The notes: generated by a model from the sequence alone, not told the origin. A stretch of DNA of 64,000 nt from Agathobaculum butyriciproducens (GCA_003096535.1 QEKJ01000002.1:172387-236386), one strand, 5' to 3'. Shown: positions 10,601 to 19,952, numbered from the stretch's first letter. Made by a program: numbers and translations.

Positions 10601-13600
10601 AGAGCAGATTGCAGATGCCGAGACAGAGCAGACTTCCGAAGTTTCCATTTCCGATGAGGAATATGACGCAGTTCGCCGCCCAATTCCGCAAAGAACCTCC
10701 TATGACCCAGCCGCCCCGGTCTATGCCGTGGGCGATACCGTGTATATCGAGGATGACGCCTATCAGATCACCGAGCTGCGGGAGGACACCGTACAGCTTC
10801 TGCCCACCGGGATGGTATATCCCATCTACCGGGCAGAGCGCAAAGAACAGTTCGAGCAGCTGCTTCGGGCAGACCGCCGCAATGCTTACTATACCGAGTT
10901 TCTTCCTATTGACCCGGACAAGGCAGATCAGGACTTGCGGGATGTATTGGCTCATGGACTGATGGATGAAGCGGATAAAAAGCAGATTTCCACGCTGCTG
11001 CAATCCGGCAGGAGCAACAGCGAGATCGCCTACTGGCTGAGCAGAGCCTATTCCGGTGAGATTGAGACACTGAATCTGGAGACCGGCGATATTGTCGATT
11101 ACCGTACCACGGCACAGGGCATAGAACTGGAAGTCATGGATGCAGAGGAAAAGCGTCTGGCTGTGCTGTATTTCCGCTGGGATGAGGTTGCGCCTTTGCT
11201 GCGCGGGATGTATGCCCGTCAGCTGGATGGCTTTGGACAGGAACAGCCCCAACCGGCTACCGAATCCCCGACCTTCCATTCCGAGACCATGGCCGTCTAT
11301 CCGGGCGATAAGAACAATCTGCCTTATGATGTGGTGGTGGAACGACTGCATATCGAGGAGCCGGAGCCGCCAGCCCCTGTGACTGAGCCGGAGAAAACCT
11401 TTGAGGAAGTGCTGGACGAACACCCGGTTTCCATTCAGGTCAATGGCCAGTGGCAGACCTTTCCCAATGCCAAAGCTGCCGAGGAAGCATCTTATGAGGA
11501 ATACAAGGCTAACCTGCGCCGCAATGCAAAAAACTTCCGCATTACAGATGAGCATTTGGGCGAAGGCGGTCCGAAAGCCAAGTTCCAGGCAAATGTCAAT
11601 GCGATTCGTTTGCTGAAAGAGCTGGAAGCTGCCAGACAGCAGGCAAGCCCCGAACAGCAGGAGGTTCTTTCTCGATATGTGGGCTGGGGCGGTCTCTCTG
11701 ATGCGTTTGACCCGGAGAAACCGGCATGGGCTTTAGAGTATGCCCAGCTAAAAGAACTGCTGACCCCGGAGGAATATGCCGCCGCCAGAAGCTCTACCCT
11801 CAACGCCCATTACACCAGCCCTACGGTCATTCAGGCCATCTATGAAGCGGTGGACCGTATGGGATTTGAGACCGGAAATATTCTGGAGCCGTCTATGGGT
11901 GTGGGCAATTTCTTTGGTATGCTGCCGGAGAAAATGCGAAACAGCCGTCTGTACGGCGTGGAGCTGGACCCTGTTTCCGGGCGCATCGCAAAGCAGCTCT
12001 ATCCCAAGGCGGACATCACAGTAGGCGGCTTTGAGACCACCGATAGGCGTGACTTCTTTGACCTTGCCATCGGCAATGTACCTTTCGGTCAGTATCAGGT
12101 CAATGACAAAGCCTACAACAAGCTGAGTTTCAGTATTCACAACTACTTTTTTGCCAAAGCACTCGACCAGGTGCGTCCCGGCGGTGTGGTGGCTTTTGTG
12201 ACCTCCCGATATACCATGGACGCCAAGGATTCCACCGTGCGCCGCTATCTTGCCCAGCGTGCTGAGCTGCTGGGAGCGATCCGTCTGCCGAATGACGCGT
12301 TCAAAAAGAATGCCGGTGCCGAGGTGGTATCGGACATCATCTTTCTCCAAAAGCGGGACCGCCCGCTGGACATCGTGCCGGAATGGACCCAGATCGGACA
12401 GACGGAGGACGGATTTTCCATCAACCGGTATTTTATCGACCACCCGGAAATGGTGCTGGGCAGACAGGCGCCGGTAAGCACTGCTCATGGTATGGATTAC
12501 ACCGTGAACCCTATCGAGGGACTGGAGCTTTCCGACCAGCTGCATGATGCTGTGAAGTACATTCATGGGACTTATCAGGAGGCAGAGCTGCCGGAACTGG
12601 GCGAAGGCGAAGCTATTGACACCTCCATTCCTGCCGACCCCAATGTGAAGAACTATTCCTATGCCATTGTAGACGGGCAGGTGTACTACCGGGAAAACAG
12701 CCGTATGGTGCGCCCTGACCTCAACGCCACCGCCGAAGCCCGTGTAAAAGGTCTTGTGGAACTGCGTGATTGTGTGCAGGAACTGATCGACCTTCAGATG
12801 GATGCAGCGGTTCCGGACAGCATCATTCGGGAGAAGCAGGCGGAACTGAACAGCCTCTATGACAGCTTTTCTTCCCAATGCGGTCTCATCAATGACCGTG
12901 CAAACCGTCTGGCCTATGCAGACGATTCTTCCTATTACCTGCTCTGTGCGCTGGAAGTCATCGACGAGAACGGAAAGCTGGAACGCAAGGCAGATATGTT
13001 CACCAAGCGGACCATCAAGCCCCATCAGGCGGTGGCTGTGGTGGATACGGCAAGTGAAGCACTGGCGGTGTCCATCTCGGAAAAAGCCCGCGTGGATATG
13101 GACTATATGAGCCAGCTTACCGGAAAAACAAAAGAAGAACTGGCCGGAGAGCTGCAAGGCGTAATCTTCCGTGTACCGGGACAGCTGGAGAAAGACGGCA
13201 CACCCCATTATGTGACTGCTGATGAATACCTCTCCGGCAATGTACGCCGCAAACTGCGTCAGGCGCAACGGGCTGCACAGCAGGACCCGGTTTATGCAGT
13301 CAATGTGGAAGCTCTTACCGCCGCCCAGCCCAAAGACCTGGATGCGTCGGAGATTGAGGTGCGTCTGGGCGCTACCTGGATCGACAAAGAGTACATCCAG
13401 CAGTTTATGTACGAGACCTTCAACACCCCGTTTTATCTCCAGCGCAGTATCGAGGTCAACTATTCGTCCTTTACCGCTGAATGGCAGATCAAGGGGAAAT
13501 CTTCTGTATCCTACAACGATGTGGCAGCTTATACCACCTATGGGACCAGTCGTGCCAATGCCTACAAGATTTTAGAGGACAGCCTGAACCTGCGGGATGT

Positions 13601-16445
13601 CCGCATCTATGACACCATAGAGGACGCAGACGGAAAAGAGCGCCGCGTGCTGAACGCCAAGGAGACCACCCTGGCAGCTCAAAAACAGCAGGCGATCCGG
13701 GAAGCCTTTAGGGACTGGATCTGGAGAGACCCGGAGCGCCGCCAGACTTTGGTGCGCCAGTATAACGAAGAAATGAACTCTACCCGTCCCCGCGAGTATG
13801 ATGGCAGCCACATCACTTTTGGCGGCATGAACCCGGCCATTACCCTGCGGGAACACCAGAAAAGTGCCATCGCCCATGTGCTGTATGGCGGAAATACCCT
13901 GCTGGCACACGAAGTAGGCGCGGGCAAAACCTTTGAGATGGTGGCCGCTGCGATGGAAGCCAAACGCCTGGGCTTGTGCCAGAAATCTCTCTTTGTGGTT
14001 CCCAACCACCTGACTGAGCAGTGGGCGTCGGAGTTTCTACGTCTCTATCCTTCCGCCAATATCTTAGTCACCACAAAAAAGGACTTTGAGACCCATAACC
14101 GAAAGAAGTTCTGCGCTCGTATTGCGACGGGTGATTATGATGCCATTATCATGGGACACAGCCAGTTTGAGCGTATCCCCATCAGCCGGGAGCGTCAGGA
14201 ACGGCTTCTCTATGAACAGATCGACGAGATCACTGAGGGGATTGCAGAGGTACAGGCCAGTGGCGGCGAGCGTTTTACCGTCAAGCAGCTGGAGCGTACC
14301 AGAAAGTCTCTGGAAGCCAGACTGGAAAAGCTGCAAGCCGAGGGGCGAAAAGACGATGTGGTAACTTTTGAGCAGCTGGGTGTGGACCGATTGTTTGTGG
14401 ACGAGGCCCACAACTATAAAAACCTGTTTCTATACACAAAAATGCGGAATGTGGCTGGTCTTTCCACATCGGACGCGCAGAAATCCTCCGATATGTTTGC
14501 CAAGTGCCGCTATATGGATGAGATCACCGGAAACCGTGGTGTGATTTTTGCCACCGGCACCCCGGTCAGCAACTCCATGACCGAGCTTTACACCATGCAG
14601 CGTTATCTTCAGTATGAACGCCTGCAAGAACTGAACATGACCCACTTCGACTGCTGGGCTTCCCGATTTGGAGAGACCGTCACAGCATTGGAACTGGCAC
14701 CGGAAGGCACCGGCTACCGAGCAAGAACGAGATTCAGCAAGTTCTTTAATCTGCCGGAGCTGATGAACCTGTTCAAAGAAGTGGCGGACATCAAGACCGC
14801 CGACCAACTGAACCTGCCCACCCCGGAGGTGGAATACCACAACATCGTGGCGCAGCCTACCGAACATCAGCAGGAAATGGTCAGGACCCTTTCGGAGCGC
14901 GCATCGCTGGTACACAGTGGAACCGTTGACCCATCCCAGGACAATATGCTCAAGATTACCTCGGATGGCCGTAAGCTGGGCCTGGACCAGAGAATCGTCA
15001 ACCAGATGCTGCCGGATGAACCTGGCACAAAGGTCAATCAGTGCGTGGACAACATCATGCAGATCTGGCGGGATGGCAAAGCTGACAAGCTGACCCAGCT
15101 GGTGTTCTGCGACATTTCTACACCGCAGGCAAAAGCTCCTGCAAGCAAGGCGGCGAAAACGCTGGATAATCCACTGCTTCACGCATTGGAAGGCGCTGTG
15201 CCTCTGCCGGAGCAGGAACCGGTCTTTACGGTATATGACGATATTCGTCAGAAACTCATTGCTCAGGGAATGCCTGCCGACCAGATCGCTTTTATCCATG
15301 AAGCCAACACCGAAGTGCGGAAAAAGGAGCTGTTCTCTAAAGTCCGCACCGGCCAGGTTCGTGTCCTTTTAGGAAGCACCGCAAAGATGGGCGCAGGCAC
15401 CAATGTGCAGGACCGTCTGGTGGCACTTCATGACCTGGACTGTCCGTGGAGACCGGGAGACCTTGCCCAGCGCAAGGGCCGTATCGAGCGCCAGGGTAAC
15501 CAGAATCCTCTTGTCCATGTGTACCGCTATGTGACCGAAGGAACCTTTGACGCATACCTCTGGCAGACGGTGGAGAATAAGCAAAAATTCATCAGTCAGA
15601 TCATGACTTCTAAATCGCCGGTGCGCTCCTGCGATGATGTGGACGAAACAGCACTTTCCTTTGCCGAGATCAAGGCTCTGTGTGCCGGAGATCCCCGTAT
15701 CAAGGAGCGTATGGATTTGGATGTGGAGGTATCCCGCCTGAAGCTGATGAAAGCCGACCACCAGAGCAAGCAATATCGTCTGGAGGACCAGCTGCTCAAA
15801 TACTTCCCGGAGGAGATTGAAAAGCACAAAGGTTTTATCAAGGGCTTTGAATCTGATCTGGAGGTTTTGGCAGCTCACCCGCACCCAGAGGACGGCTTTG
15901 CCGGTATGGAGATTCGTGGAGACCTGCTGACCGATAAGGAGAACGCTGGTGCAGCTCTTTTGGATGCCTGCAAGGAGGTCAAAACCTCCGATCCGGTGCA
16001 GATCGGCAGCTACCGGGGTTATGCCATGTCCGTGGAATTTTCCGCCTGGAAACAGGAATATACGCTCCTGCTGAAAGGACAGATGACCCACCGGGCAACC
16101 CTTGGTACAGACCCTCGCGGAAATCTTACCCGTATCGACAATGCCCTCGCCCAGATGCCCCAGCGTCTGGAGGCGGCAAAGGCCCAGCTGGATAACCTCT
16201 ATCAGCAGCAGGCTGCCGCAAAGGAGGAAGTCGGAAAGCCATTCCTTTATGAAGAAGAACTGAGAAACAAAAACGCCCGTCTGGTGGAGTTGGATACCCT
16301 GCTCAACATCGACGGAAAGGGGCAGGCACACACCGAGTCTGTTGTTGCCAAAAGCACACGGCCTTCGGTGCTGGATACCCTAAAACGCCCGGTGCAACCC
16401 CGTAGTACAGACAAGAAACCAAAACAGCATGAGGAGGTGCGATAA
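7662..16445 (+). CDS. Giant ArdC-like / DNA methylase / SNF2-type helicase of the ICE
   Basis: The 2,927-residue product starts after a good site (AAAGGAGG at 7644-7651). Residues 1-255 resemble ArdC-like single-strand DNA-binding domains. Residues 258-376 are a low-complexity, Arg/Pro/Glu/His-rich linker that coincides with tnpV in another frame. About four copies of a ~110-residue module follow (near residues 406, 626, 850 and 1085; each with a DI-type start and a late E.R...L pattern). A methylase fold follows with motif I EPSMGVGNFFG (about 1408) and GNVPFG (about 1470). The helicase core has GAGKT (about 2085), DEAH (about 2246), ATGTPVSNS and QRKGRIERQG (about 2601). Such proteins are hallmark genes of Tn1549-like ICEs. 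A combined DNA modification and remodelling role is inferred; substrate and methylation target are unknown. Confidence 0.9.
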   Translation: MPTKAELYAQMADKVATQLTGSWQEWAGFLTTASRLYKYPFHEQLMIYAQRPDATACAEYDLWNEKMGRYVRRGSKGIALVDDSGDRPRLRYVFDISDTGTREHSRTPWLWQLEERHLDSVQAMLERTYDVSGDDLAGQLTEVAGKLAEEYWTEHQQDFFYIVDGSFLEEYDEYNIGVQFKAAATVSITYALMSRCGLEPERYFDHEDFMAIFDFNTPSTIGALGTAVSQINQQVLRQIGVTVRNAEREANQERSKQDEQSHDLHPERRLSDSRPEAEPAAGEIPGQVRQDEENLPERTPSHPLQPDVAEREAVPAPHRDRRDRPEQTGTDDAPAGEGSGSHRGTESQRSHEVGGPDEHLQSPGRGDPDGGAYQQLTLNLFLSEAEQIQSIDEAENVAHTSSAFSFAQNDIDHVLRLGGNTDRQRERVVAAFEKQKTTAEIAEILKTLYHGGNGLGSVSAWYAEDGIHLSHGKSVRYDRSAQVISWESAAERIGELLESGQFASNVELAEAAGYERSLLAEKLWYLYHDFSEEAREAGYLSCLSGIQRTGFPEETAWLAEQLSDPAFRQTLKEEYAAFWTAYQQDRDLLRFHYHRPREIWENLKDLDLPRRTFSSDLSQVPTVQHFITEDEIDAAMTGGSSFAGGKGRIYAFFMENHTDKEKVRFLKDEYGIGGRSHALSGATHSGEDHDGKGLHYKKQDCPDVHLNWEKVAKRITSLVQKGRYLTEQEQAQYDKIQAEKDLAEEDAIHAQQPEIEEETPKPTLREQFEQYKPVVTAAISEDVAYRNACGHSDRENAVIEGNAAVRRAVLGSKDMELIRLYSDIPEFRQRLHREVIDETYPKLHELLRPLSQEDIDTALCAWNGNIESKHAVVRYMKDHAREKDTAAWLAQEYGGSNSLFVVRAGSPEETQLPWPKVQRRLAQLIQEDRFYTEEEQDRFDNIDPIAIREALEERGIVNGQVADPEKLDNDPFIQQVRSDAEQIADAETEQTSEVSISDEEYDAVRRPIPQRTSYDPAAPVYAVGDTVYIEDDAYQITELREDTVQLLPTGMVYPIYRAERKEQFEQLLRADRRNAYYTEFLPIDPDKADQDLRDVLAHGLMDEADKKQISTLLQSGRSNSEIAYWLSRAYSGEIETLNLETGDIVDYRTTAQGIELEVMDAEEKRLAVLYFRWDEVAPLLRGMYARQLDGFGQEQPQPATESPTFHSETMAVYPGDKNNLPYDVVVERLHIEEPEPPAPVTEPEKTFEEVLDEHPVSIQVNGQWQTFPNAKAAEEASYEEYKANLRRNAKNFRITDEHLGEGGPKAKFQANVNAIRLLKELEAARQQASPEQQEVLSRYVGWGGLSDAFDPEKPAWALEYAQLKELLTPEEYAAARSSTLNAHYTSPTVIQAIYEAVDRMGFETGNILEPSMGVGNFFGMLPEKMRNSRLYGVELDPVSGRIAKQLYPKADITVGGFETTDRRDFFDLAIGNVPFGQYQVNDKAYNKLSFSIHNYFFAKALDQVRPGGVVAFVTSRYTMDAKDSTVRRYLAQRAELLGAIRLPNDAFKKNAGAEVVSDIIFLQKRDRPLDIVPEWTQIGQTEDGFSINRYFIDHPEMVLGRQAPVSTAHGMDYTVNPIEGLELSDQLHDAVKYIHGTYQEAELPELGEGEAIDTSIPADPNVKNYSYAIVDGQVYYRENSRMVRPDLNATAEARVKGLVELRDCVQELIDLQMDAAVPDSIIREKQAELNSLYDSFSSQCGLINDRANRLAYADDSSYYLLCALEVIDENGKLERKADMFTKRTIKPHQAVAVVDTASEALAVSISEKARVDMDYMSQLTGKTKEELAGELQGVIFRVPGQLEKDGTPHYVTADEYLSGNVRRKLRQAQRAAQQDPVYAVNVEALTAAQPKDLDASEIEVRLGATWIDKEYIQQFMYETFNTPFYLQRSIEVNYSSFTAEWQIKGKSSVSYNDVAAYTTYGTSRANAYKILEDSLNLRDVRIYDTIEDADGKERRVLNAKETTLAAQKQQAIREAFRDWIWRDPERRQTLVRQYNEEMNSTRPREYDGSHITFGGMNPAITLREHQKSAIAHVLYGGNTLLAHEVGAGKTFEMVAAAMEAKRLGLCQKSLFVVPNHLTEQWASEFLRLYPSANILVTTKKDFETHNRKKFCARIATGDYDAIIMGHSQFERIPISRERQERLLYEQIDEITEGIAEVQASGGERFTVKQLERTRKSLEARLEKLQAEGRKDDVVTFEQLGVDRLFVDEAHNYKNLFLYTKMRNVAGLSTSDAQKSSDMFAKCRYMDEITGNRGVIFATGTPVSNSMTELYTMQRYLQYERLQELNMTHFDCWASRFGETVTALELAPEGTGYRARTRFSKFFNLPELMNLFKEVADIKTADQLNLPTPEVEYHNIVAQPTEHQQEMVRTLSERASLVHSGTVDPSQDNMLKITSDGRKLGLDQRIVNQMLPDEPGTKVNQCVDNIMQIWRDGKADKLTQLVFCDISTPQAKAPASKAAKTLDNPLLHALEGAVPLPEQEPVFTVYDDIRQKLIAQGMPADQIAFIHEANTEVRKKELFSKVRTGQVRVLLGSTAKMGAGTNVQDRLVALHDLDCPWRPGDLAQRKGRIERQGNQNPLVHVYRYVTEGTFDAYLWQTVENKQKFISQIMTSKSPVRSCDDVDETALSFAEIKALCAGDPRIKERMDLDVEVSRLKLMKADHQSKQYRLEDQLLKYFPEEIEKHKGFIKGFESDLEVLAAHPHPEDGFAGMEIRGDLLTDKENAGAALLDACKEVKTSDPVQIGSYRGYAMSVEFSAWKQEYTLLLKGQMTHRATLGTDPRGNLTRIDNALAQMPQRLEAAKAQLDNLYQQQAAAKEEVGKPFLYEEELRNKNARLVELDTLLNIDGKGQAHTESVVAKSTRPSVLDTLKRPVQPRSTDKKPKQHEEVR
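8434..8790 (+). CDS. TnpV family protein nested out of frame in the helicase gene
   Basis: A 118-residue frame begins at ATG 8434 with its own Shine-Dalgarno AAAGGAG (8419-8425) and lies wholly inside the giant helicase gene in a different frame. The sequence (MNNPMTYIQNGDYQIPDL..., ...GKYGRMRKTYLKEHRP...) fits the transposon-encoded protein TnpV family. The host frame is compositionally strange exactly here, which suggests tnpV is the ancestral reading and the linker is the overprinted one. The function of TnpV is not known. Confidence 0.8.
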   Translation: MNNPMTYIQNGDYQIPDLKLSQQPEKSLGKYGRMRKTYLKEHRPILYNQMLLSEKLYPHLIEIDETAQSRLEQMMPQLAKEAGATEELKASDPMKWVGLMNTCKAQAEEILMVELINS

Positions 16446-16446
16446 C

Positions 16447-17253
16447 ATGAATACTAACGATCTGAATACAGCCCTTTATGAAAAGATGGCTGCCGAACAG
16501 GACAAGTTCCGGGACTGGCTGAAAAGCCAGCCCCCGGAAGAAGTCTTAAACCATGCCTATGAGTACACCATCCGCGAGGACATCGTGATGGCAATGGAGG
16601 AACTGGAGTTGACCGACACCCAGGCTCAGGCACTTTTGGAATCTCCCTCTCCGCTGGCGGATGTGTACCGCTATTTTGAAAAGCTGGAGACCGGCTATAT
16701 GGATGTGATCCGGGACAGCATTGAAAGCCGTGCCGACGATGTGTGCAGAGCCAAAGAGGAACTGCGAACAACACCGGTCTATCCACATTCTGCTGCCTAT
16801 GCGTCCGAGCATGGGGAAATGGCACAGTACAACCTCTCATATCAGGCGAACAGCGCCTGCAAAGAAGCCATTGAGCAGACCATCAGCGCCCACTATGCAG
16901 AGAATCGGCTGGATACGGAGGCGGCGGTCAAAGATGTGCTGGAAAAGTTCGGGACGGAACGGGTACAGTTTATTCTTGCCAACACCATCCAGCGCAAGAA
17001 CTATGACGGGCGTATCTCTCAGGACAATAAAGCATGGGCAAAAAACATTCCTACGCTGGAGGACAGCGGCGCTTCCCGCCACTGTGCCTATCTGGTGGTA
17101 GATCAGGTCAATCCCGGTTTGACCGACCTGTTCACCAGACAGTTCCGAAAAGTCGCTCAAGAACAGCAGAAAAGTTCTGTCCTGCAAAAGCTCAAACAGG
17201 AGTTGCCCGCCCATAAGTCTGCCGCCCCGAAAAAACGGGAGCCGGAGCGATAA
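16447..17253 (+). CDS. DUF3848/DUF3849 ICE protein
   Basis: A 268-residue soluble protein. I chose ATG 16447, one codon past the helicase stop, because GAGGAGGT lies 8 bases before it; an ATG at 16429 inside the helicase gene is less likely. The N-terminal ~100 residues resemble DUF3848 and the C-terminal half (repeats of H/YAENRL, FILANTIQ) resembles DUF3849, both typical of Tn1549 elements next to mobC. The function is unknown. Confidence 0.75.
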   Translation: MNTNDLNTALYEKMAAEQDKFRDWLKSQPPEEVLNHAYEYTIREDIVMAMEELELTDTQAQALLESPSPLADVYRYFEKLETGYMDVIRDSIESRADDVCRAKEELRTTPVYPHSAAYASEHGEMAQYNLSYQANSACKEAIEQTISAHYAENRLDTEAAVKDVLEKFGTERVQFILANTIQRKNYDGRISQDNKAWAKNIPTLEDSGASRHCAYLVVDQVNPGLTDLFTRQFRKVAQEQQKSSVLQKLKQELPAHKSAAPKKREPER

Positions 17254-17255
17254 CC

Positions 17256-17594
17256 ATGGCAAAGCGCAAGCGGGATGTTCCGGTTTTGTTTTGGGTGTCC
17301 GCAGAAGAACTGGAGCTGATCCATCAAAAGATGCAGCAATACGGGACAGAGAATTTGAGTGCTTATCTGCGGAAAATGGCGCTGGATGGTTATGTGGTCA
17401 AGTTGGAACTGCCAGAGCTGAAGGAGTTGGTCTCCCTGATGCGCCGAAGCAGCAACAACTTGAACCAGCTGACCCGCAAAGTGCATGAGACCGGGCGGGT
17501 TTATAATGCTGACTTGGAGGATATATCCCAGCGGCAGGAACAACTGTGGGAGGGTGTGAAGGAAATCCTTACCCAACTCTCCAAACTTTCATAA
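17256..17594 (+). CDS. mobC: MobC-type relaxosome accessory protein
   Basis: A 112-residue protein starting 2 bases after the previous stop. A basic N-terminus and ribbon-helix-helix-like region (residues 1-45, with LSAYLRKMALDGYVV) are followed by a helical C-terminus with RRSSNNLNQLTRKV, the pattern of bacterial mobilisation proteins MobC. It should bind near oriT and open DNA for the relaxase encoded at 19953. A terminator follows directly. Confidence 0.85.
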   Translation: MAKRKRDVPVLFWVSAEELELIHQKMQQYGTENLSAYLRKMALDGYVVKLELPELKELVSLMRRSSNNLNQLTRKVHETGRVYNADLEDISQRQEQLWEGVKEILTQLSKLS

Positions 17595-17614
17595 CAGGGA
17601 TAGATACTCCATTT

Positions 17615-17666
17615 GCGGAGGGAGGAACGGCGTTTCTTCGCCGCACCTTCCTCCGCTTTTTCTTTT
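17615..17666 (+). terminator. Intrinsic terminator after mobC
   Basis: GCGGAGGGAGG (17615-17625) pairs with CCTTCCTCCGC (17646-17656), with an inner CGGCG/CGCCG stem, followed by TTTTTCTTTTT. It would end the long topB-to-mobC transcription unit. Confidence 0.75.
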
Positions 17667-17745
17667 TGTCTGTATCCTTGTCTTTTGCCTGTCCGTACCG
17701 GATAATATGAGTAGAATAAGAAGCGTAGCAAAGGAGTGAAAACAG

Positions 17746-18048
17746 ATGCTGACCTTTGAAAAGGTGCTGGAGATTTTTGCGGATTACCTGACCGCAGACG
17801 AGACCATAGAAGTTTATATCAGCCGCCATGGATGTGTAAGAGTTGAATTTGACCAAGATTTTCACTATTGCTCTGGCGAGGTGTGCCATACTCCCAAGGA
17901 ACTGTTCAATCTCTTAACTGATGATTACCGGACTTATGTGGAGATTGAACTGACCAAAGGCAGACGGGAGTTGACGGAAGATGATGAGAGAGAAGCGGAT
18001 GCCCTGTGCAAACGGTATCTGGAGCGTTGGAAGGAGGAACAGGAATGA
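17746..18048 (+). CDS. Small acidic conserved ICE protein, function unknown
   Basis: A 100-residue acidic protein with a strong ribosome site (AAAGGAG at 17730). No signal peptide or helix is visible; the C-terminus is a charged helix. It overlaps the next gene by an ATGA. I do not recognise the family, though similar small ORFs sit beside CD1845-type genes in CTn elements. Confidence 0.6.
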   Translation: MLTFEKVLEIFADYLTADETIEVYISRHGCVRVEFDQDFHYCSGEVCHTPKELFNLLTDDYRTYVEIELTKGRRELTEDDEREADALCKRYLERWKEEQE

Positions 18049-18344
18049 AGATTTTGAAATGTCTGCTGATGATCGTAACTGCACCGGTCGTTTTGGTGTT
18101 GACGCTTTTTGTCTGGCTCTGCACGGGGCTGATCTACATATCCGGTCTGGTGCTTGGTCTACTAAGCACGGTAATTGCTCTGCTTGGCGTGGCTGTGCTT
18201 ATTACCTATTCCCCGCAGAATGGTGCAATTTTGCTGATTATGGCATTTTTGATTAGCCCGATGGGGCTGCCGCTGGCTGCGATCTGGCTGCTGGGAAAGG
18301 TGCAGAGTTTGAAATTTGCGATCCAGGATTGGGTGTATGGGTAA
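18045..18344 (+). CDS. CD1845 family hydrophobic membrane protein
   Basis: A 99-residue protein with about three membrane helices (residues 5-30, 32-55 and 62-82) and an amphipathic C-terminus. The pattern (MKILK...LTLFVWL..., ...SPMGLPLAAIWLLGK) matches the CD1845 family of CTn elements. Start ATG 18045 overlaps the preceding stop. The role is unknown. Confidence 0.7.
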   Translation: MKILKCLLMIVTAPVVLVLTLFVWLCTGLIYISGLVLGLLSTVIALLGVAVLITYSPQNGAILLIMAFLISPMGLPLAAIWLLGKVQSLKFAIQDWVYG

Positions 18345-18372
18345 ATGATGTGAATATAATTTGGAATGAAAA

Positions 18373-18420
18373 AGAAGCAGGACAATGGGAGATGAGACCC
18401 AATGCCCTGCTTCTCTGTTT
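18373..18420. terminator. Bidirectional terminator between convergent genes
   Basis: AGAAGCAGG (18373-18381) pairs with CCTGCTTCT (18406-18414), with a smaller inner stem. It lies between two genes that point at each other, so it can serve both. Confidence 0.6.
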
Positions 18421-19831
18421 ATTCGGAACGAACTGTAATATATTTTTGATTGCGACTTTTAGGTTTATCGGGAATAGTCATTTCTAATTGCCCGGATTCT
18501 AAAAGCGGATTGATATGCTTCAAGGTGAAGTTTCTTAAATCTTTGAAGCCGCAAAATACTGCAAGCTCTTTCTTGGATTTTGGTGTTGTGCAAAAAGCCA
18601 AAATCTGTTTGGATACCGTTGATAGTTCAATAACTTGGTGGGTAACTTGGTGGATAACTTGGTGGGCGTCACCCTCTAAGTTGTAGTTTACATTTTTCAA
18701 GATGACTCTGAAATCTGTCGCTGTTGAGGAAAATTCGGGCTTATATGCCTCTGTGTATCCAGGCAGCTTTTCGGTTTCACTGACGATTTTGCGTAGGCCA
18801 CTTCCACGGCGTTCCATGTACTTCATGCGGTGGAACAGGTCAGCAATCACAGGGTTTCGTCGCATCGAACGGATACTGTAAATATCGTATTCCTGAATTG
18901 AGCCGCCGCCAAACATACCGCCCGGAGATGTGATTTCCACCCGATCATCAAACATATCAATATGGATTTCGCTGCCAAGTACAATATAATCACGATGGAT
19001 AAGCGCATTAACAAGAGCCTCTGTCACAGCTCGTTCAGCATAATCTGGCTTGTCTACACGATACTGTGCCTCTTTGACAAAACGGACTTTGGAATTATTG
19101 CGAATAAATTCACTGCCGCTTTTCAGTAGATAAATCAGATTCCCTTCGTATTCTTTATCGTCCAGTGCATCATCAAAGATAGAGCCTTTTTCCAAGCCAT
19201 TCCACCGGGTACAGAACATACGGGAGTTATAAACTGTGTGCTGATCGGTCATGAGCTTTCCGGCATTGGTCAAGACCCCATTTTTGTCAGCCAAACCGAA
19301 GGAAACATAATCGGATGGCTCAAAGCGGAGGCCGGTTCGTTCCAGATAGGTTGCCTCCAGGAGTGTGAAGCTGTAATCCTTTTTCACAGCTTCTGTTGTT
19401 AAGGTGTCAAAGGACTGATTGGTTCCCTTTAAGATCAGTTCATTTACAATGTAATCCGGGGCAATTACGCTTTCATTTCCAACACGGATATATGCTTCCA
19501 TCACTCCGTCTGCCTTGTAATAATATGGGGTGCTGCGGCCGGGAGAAACCTCCAGAGCTAATAGATTTTTACCATCTTCCTGTAATGGTTTTAAGATAAA
19601 CTGAGGTAGTGGTGTGATACGTTCTTTGATTAAGCGGCTGATCGCTTCAGCATCCTTTTGAACATCGGACAAGCCGATAGGCTCCCGGTCATCGGAGACT
19701 CCGAAAAACAGAGTGCCGCCGATTCCATTGGAAAAGGCACTGACACTTTTTAACCAGCTTTTTGGCTTTTTTGTTTCGAGAGCAACTTTGAAATCACATT
19801 CCGTTGCTTCGGCAATGAGCTGTTCTATCAT
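18419..19831 (-). CDS. AlbA_2/Schlafen-like ATP-binding domain regulator, ICE cargo
   Basis: A 470-residue protein on the opposite strand to its neighbours. The N-terminus (residues 10-130) has the AlbA_2 (Schlafen AAA_4) pattern, with ECDFK, a SAFSNGIGGTLFFGV stretch and a D/E pair after it. The middle resembles the ATP-binding HATPase-like region found in this family (EALVNALIHRDY, GGGSIQEY), and the C-terminus looks like a winged helix. The start has AAAGGAGGG. These proteins are widespread and poorly understood; some are regulators and some sit near defence genes. A regulatory or protective role in the ICE is a guess. Confidence 0.75.
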   Translation of the reverse strand: MIEQLIAEATECDFKVALETKKPKSWLKSVSAFSNGIGGTLFFGVSDDREPIGLSDVQKDAEAISRLIKERITPLPQFILKPLQEDGKNLLALEVSPGRSTPYYYKADGVMEAYIRVGNESVIAPDYIVNELILKGTNQSFDTLTTEAVKKDYSFTLLEATYLERTGLRFEPSDYVSFGLADKNGVLTNAGKLMTDQHTVYNSRMFCTRWNGLEKGSIFDDALDDKEYEGNLIYLLKSGSEFIRNNSKVRFVKEAQYRVDKPDYAERAVTEALVNALIHRDYIVLGSEIHIDMFDDRVEITSPGGMFGGGSIQEYDIYSIRSMRRNPVIADLFHRMKYMERRGSGLRKIVSETEKLPGYTEAYKPEFSSTATDFRVILKNVNYNLEGDAHQVIHQVTHQVIELSTVSKQILAFCTTPKSKKELAVFCGFKDLRNFTLKHINPLLESGQLEMTIPDKPKSRNQKYITVRSE

Positions 19832-19952
19832 AAAATCCCTCCTTTGAGGTTGTAGAATGTTCTTTTTTATTATACCCAGCGGAGAAAGTTATTGCAACGA
19901 TAGAAGCAAAGAGTTCAGCGAAAAAATATTTATGAGAGGAGGGCCTTCTATT

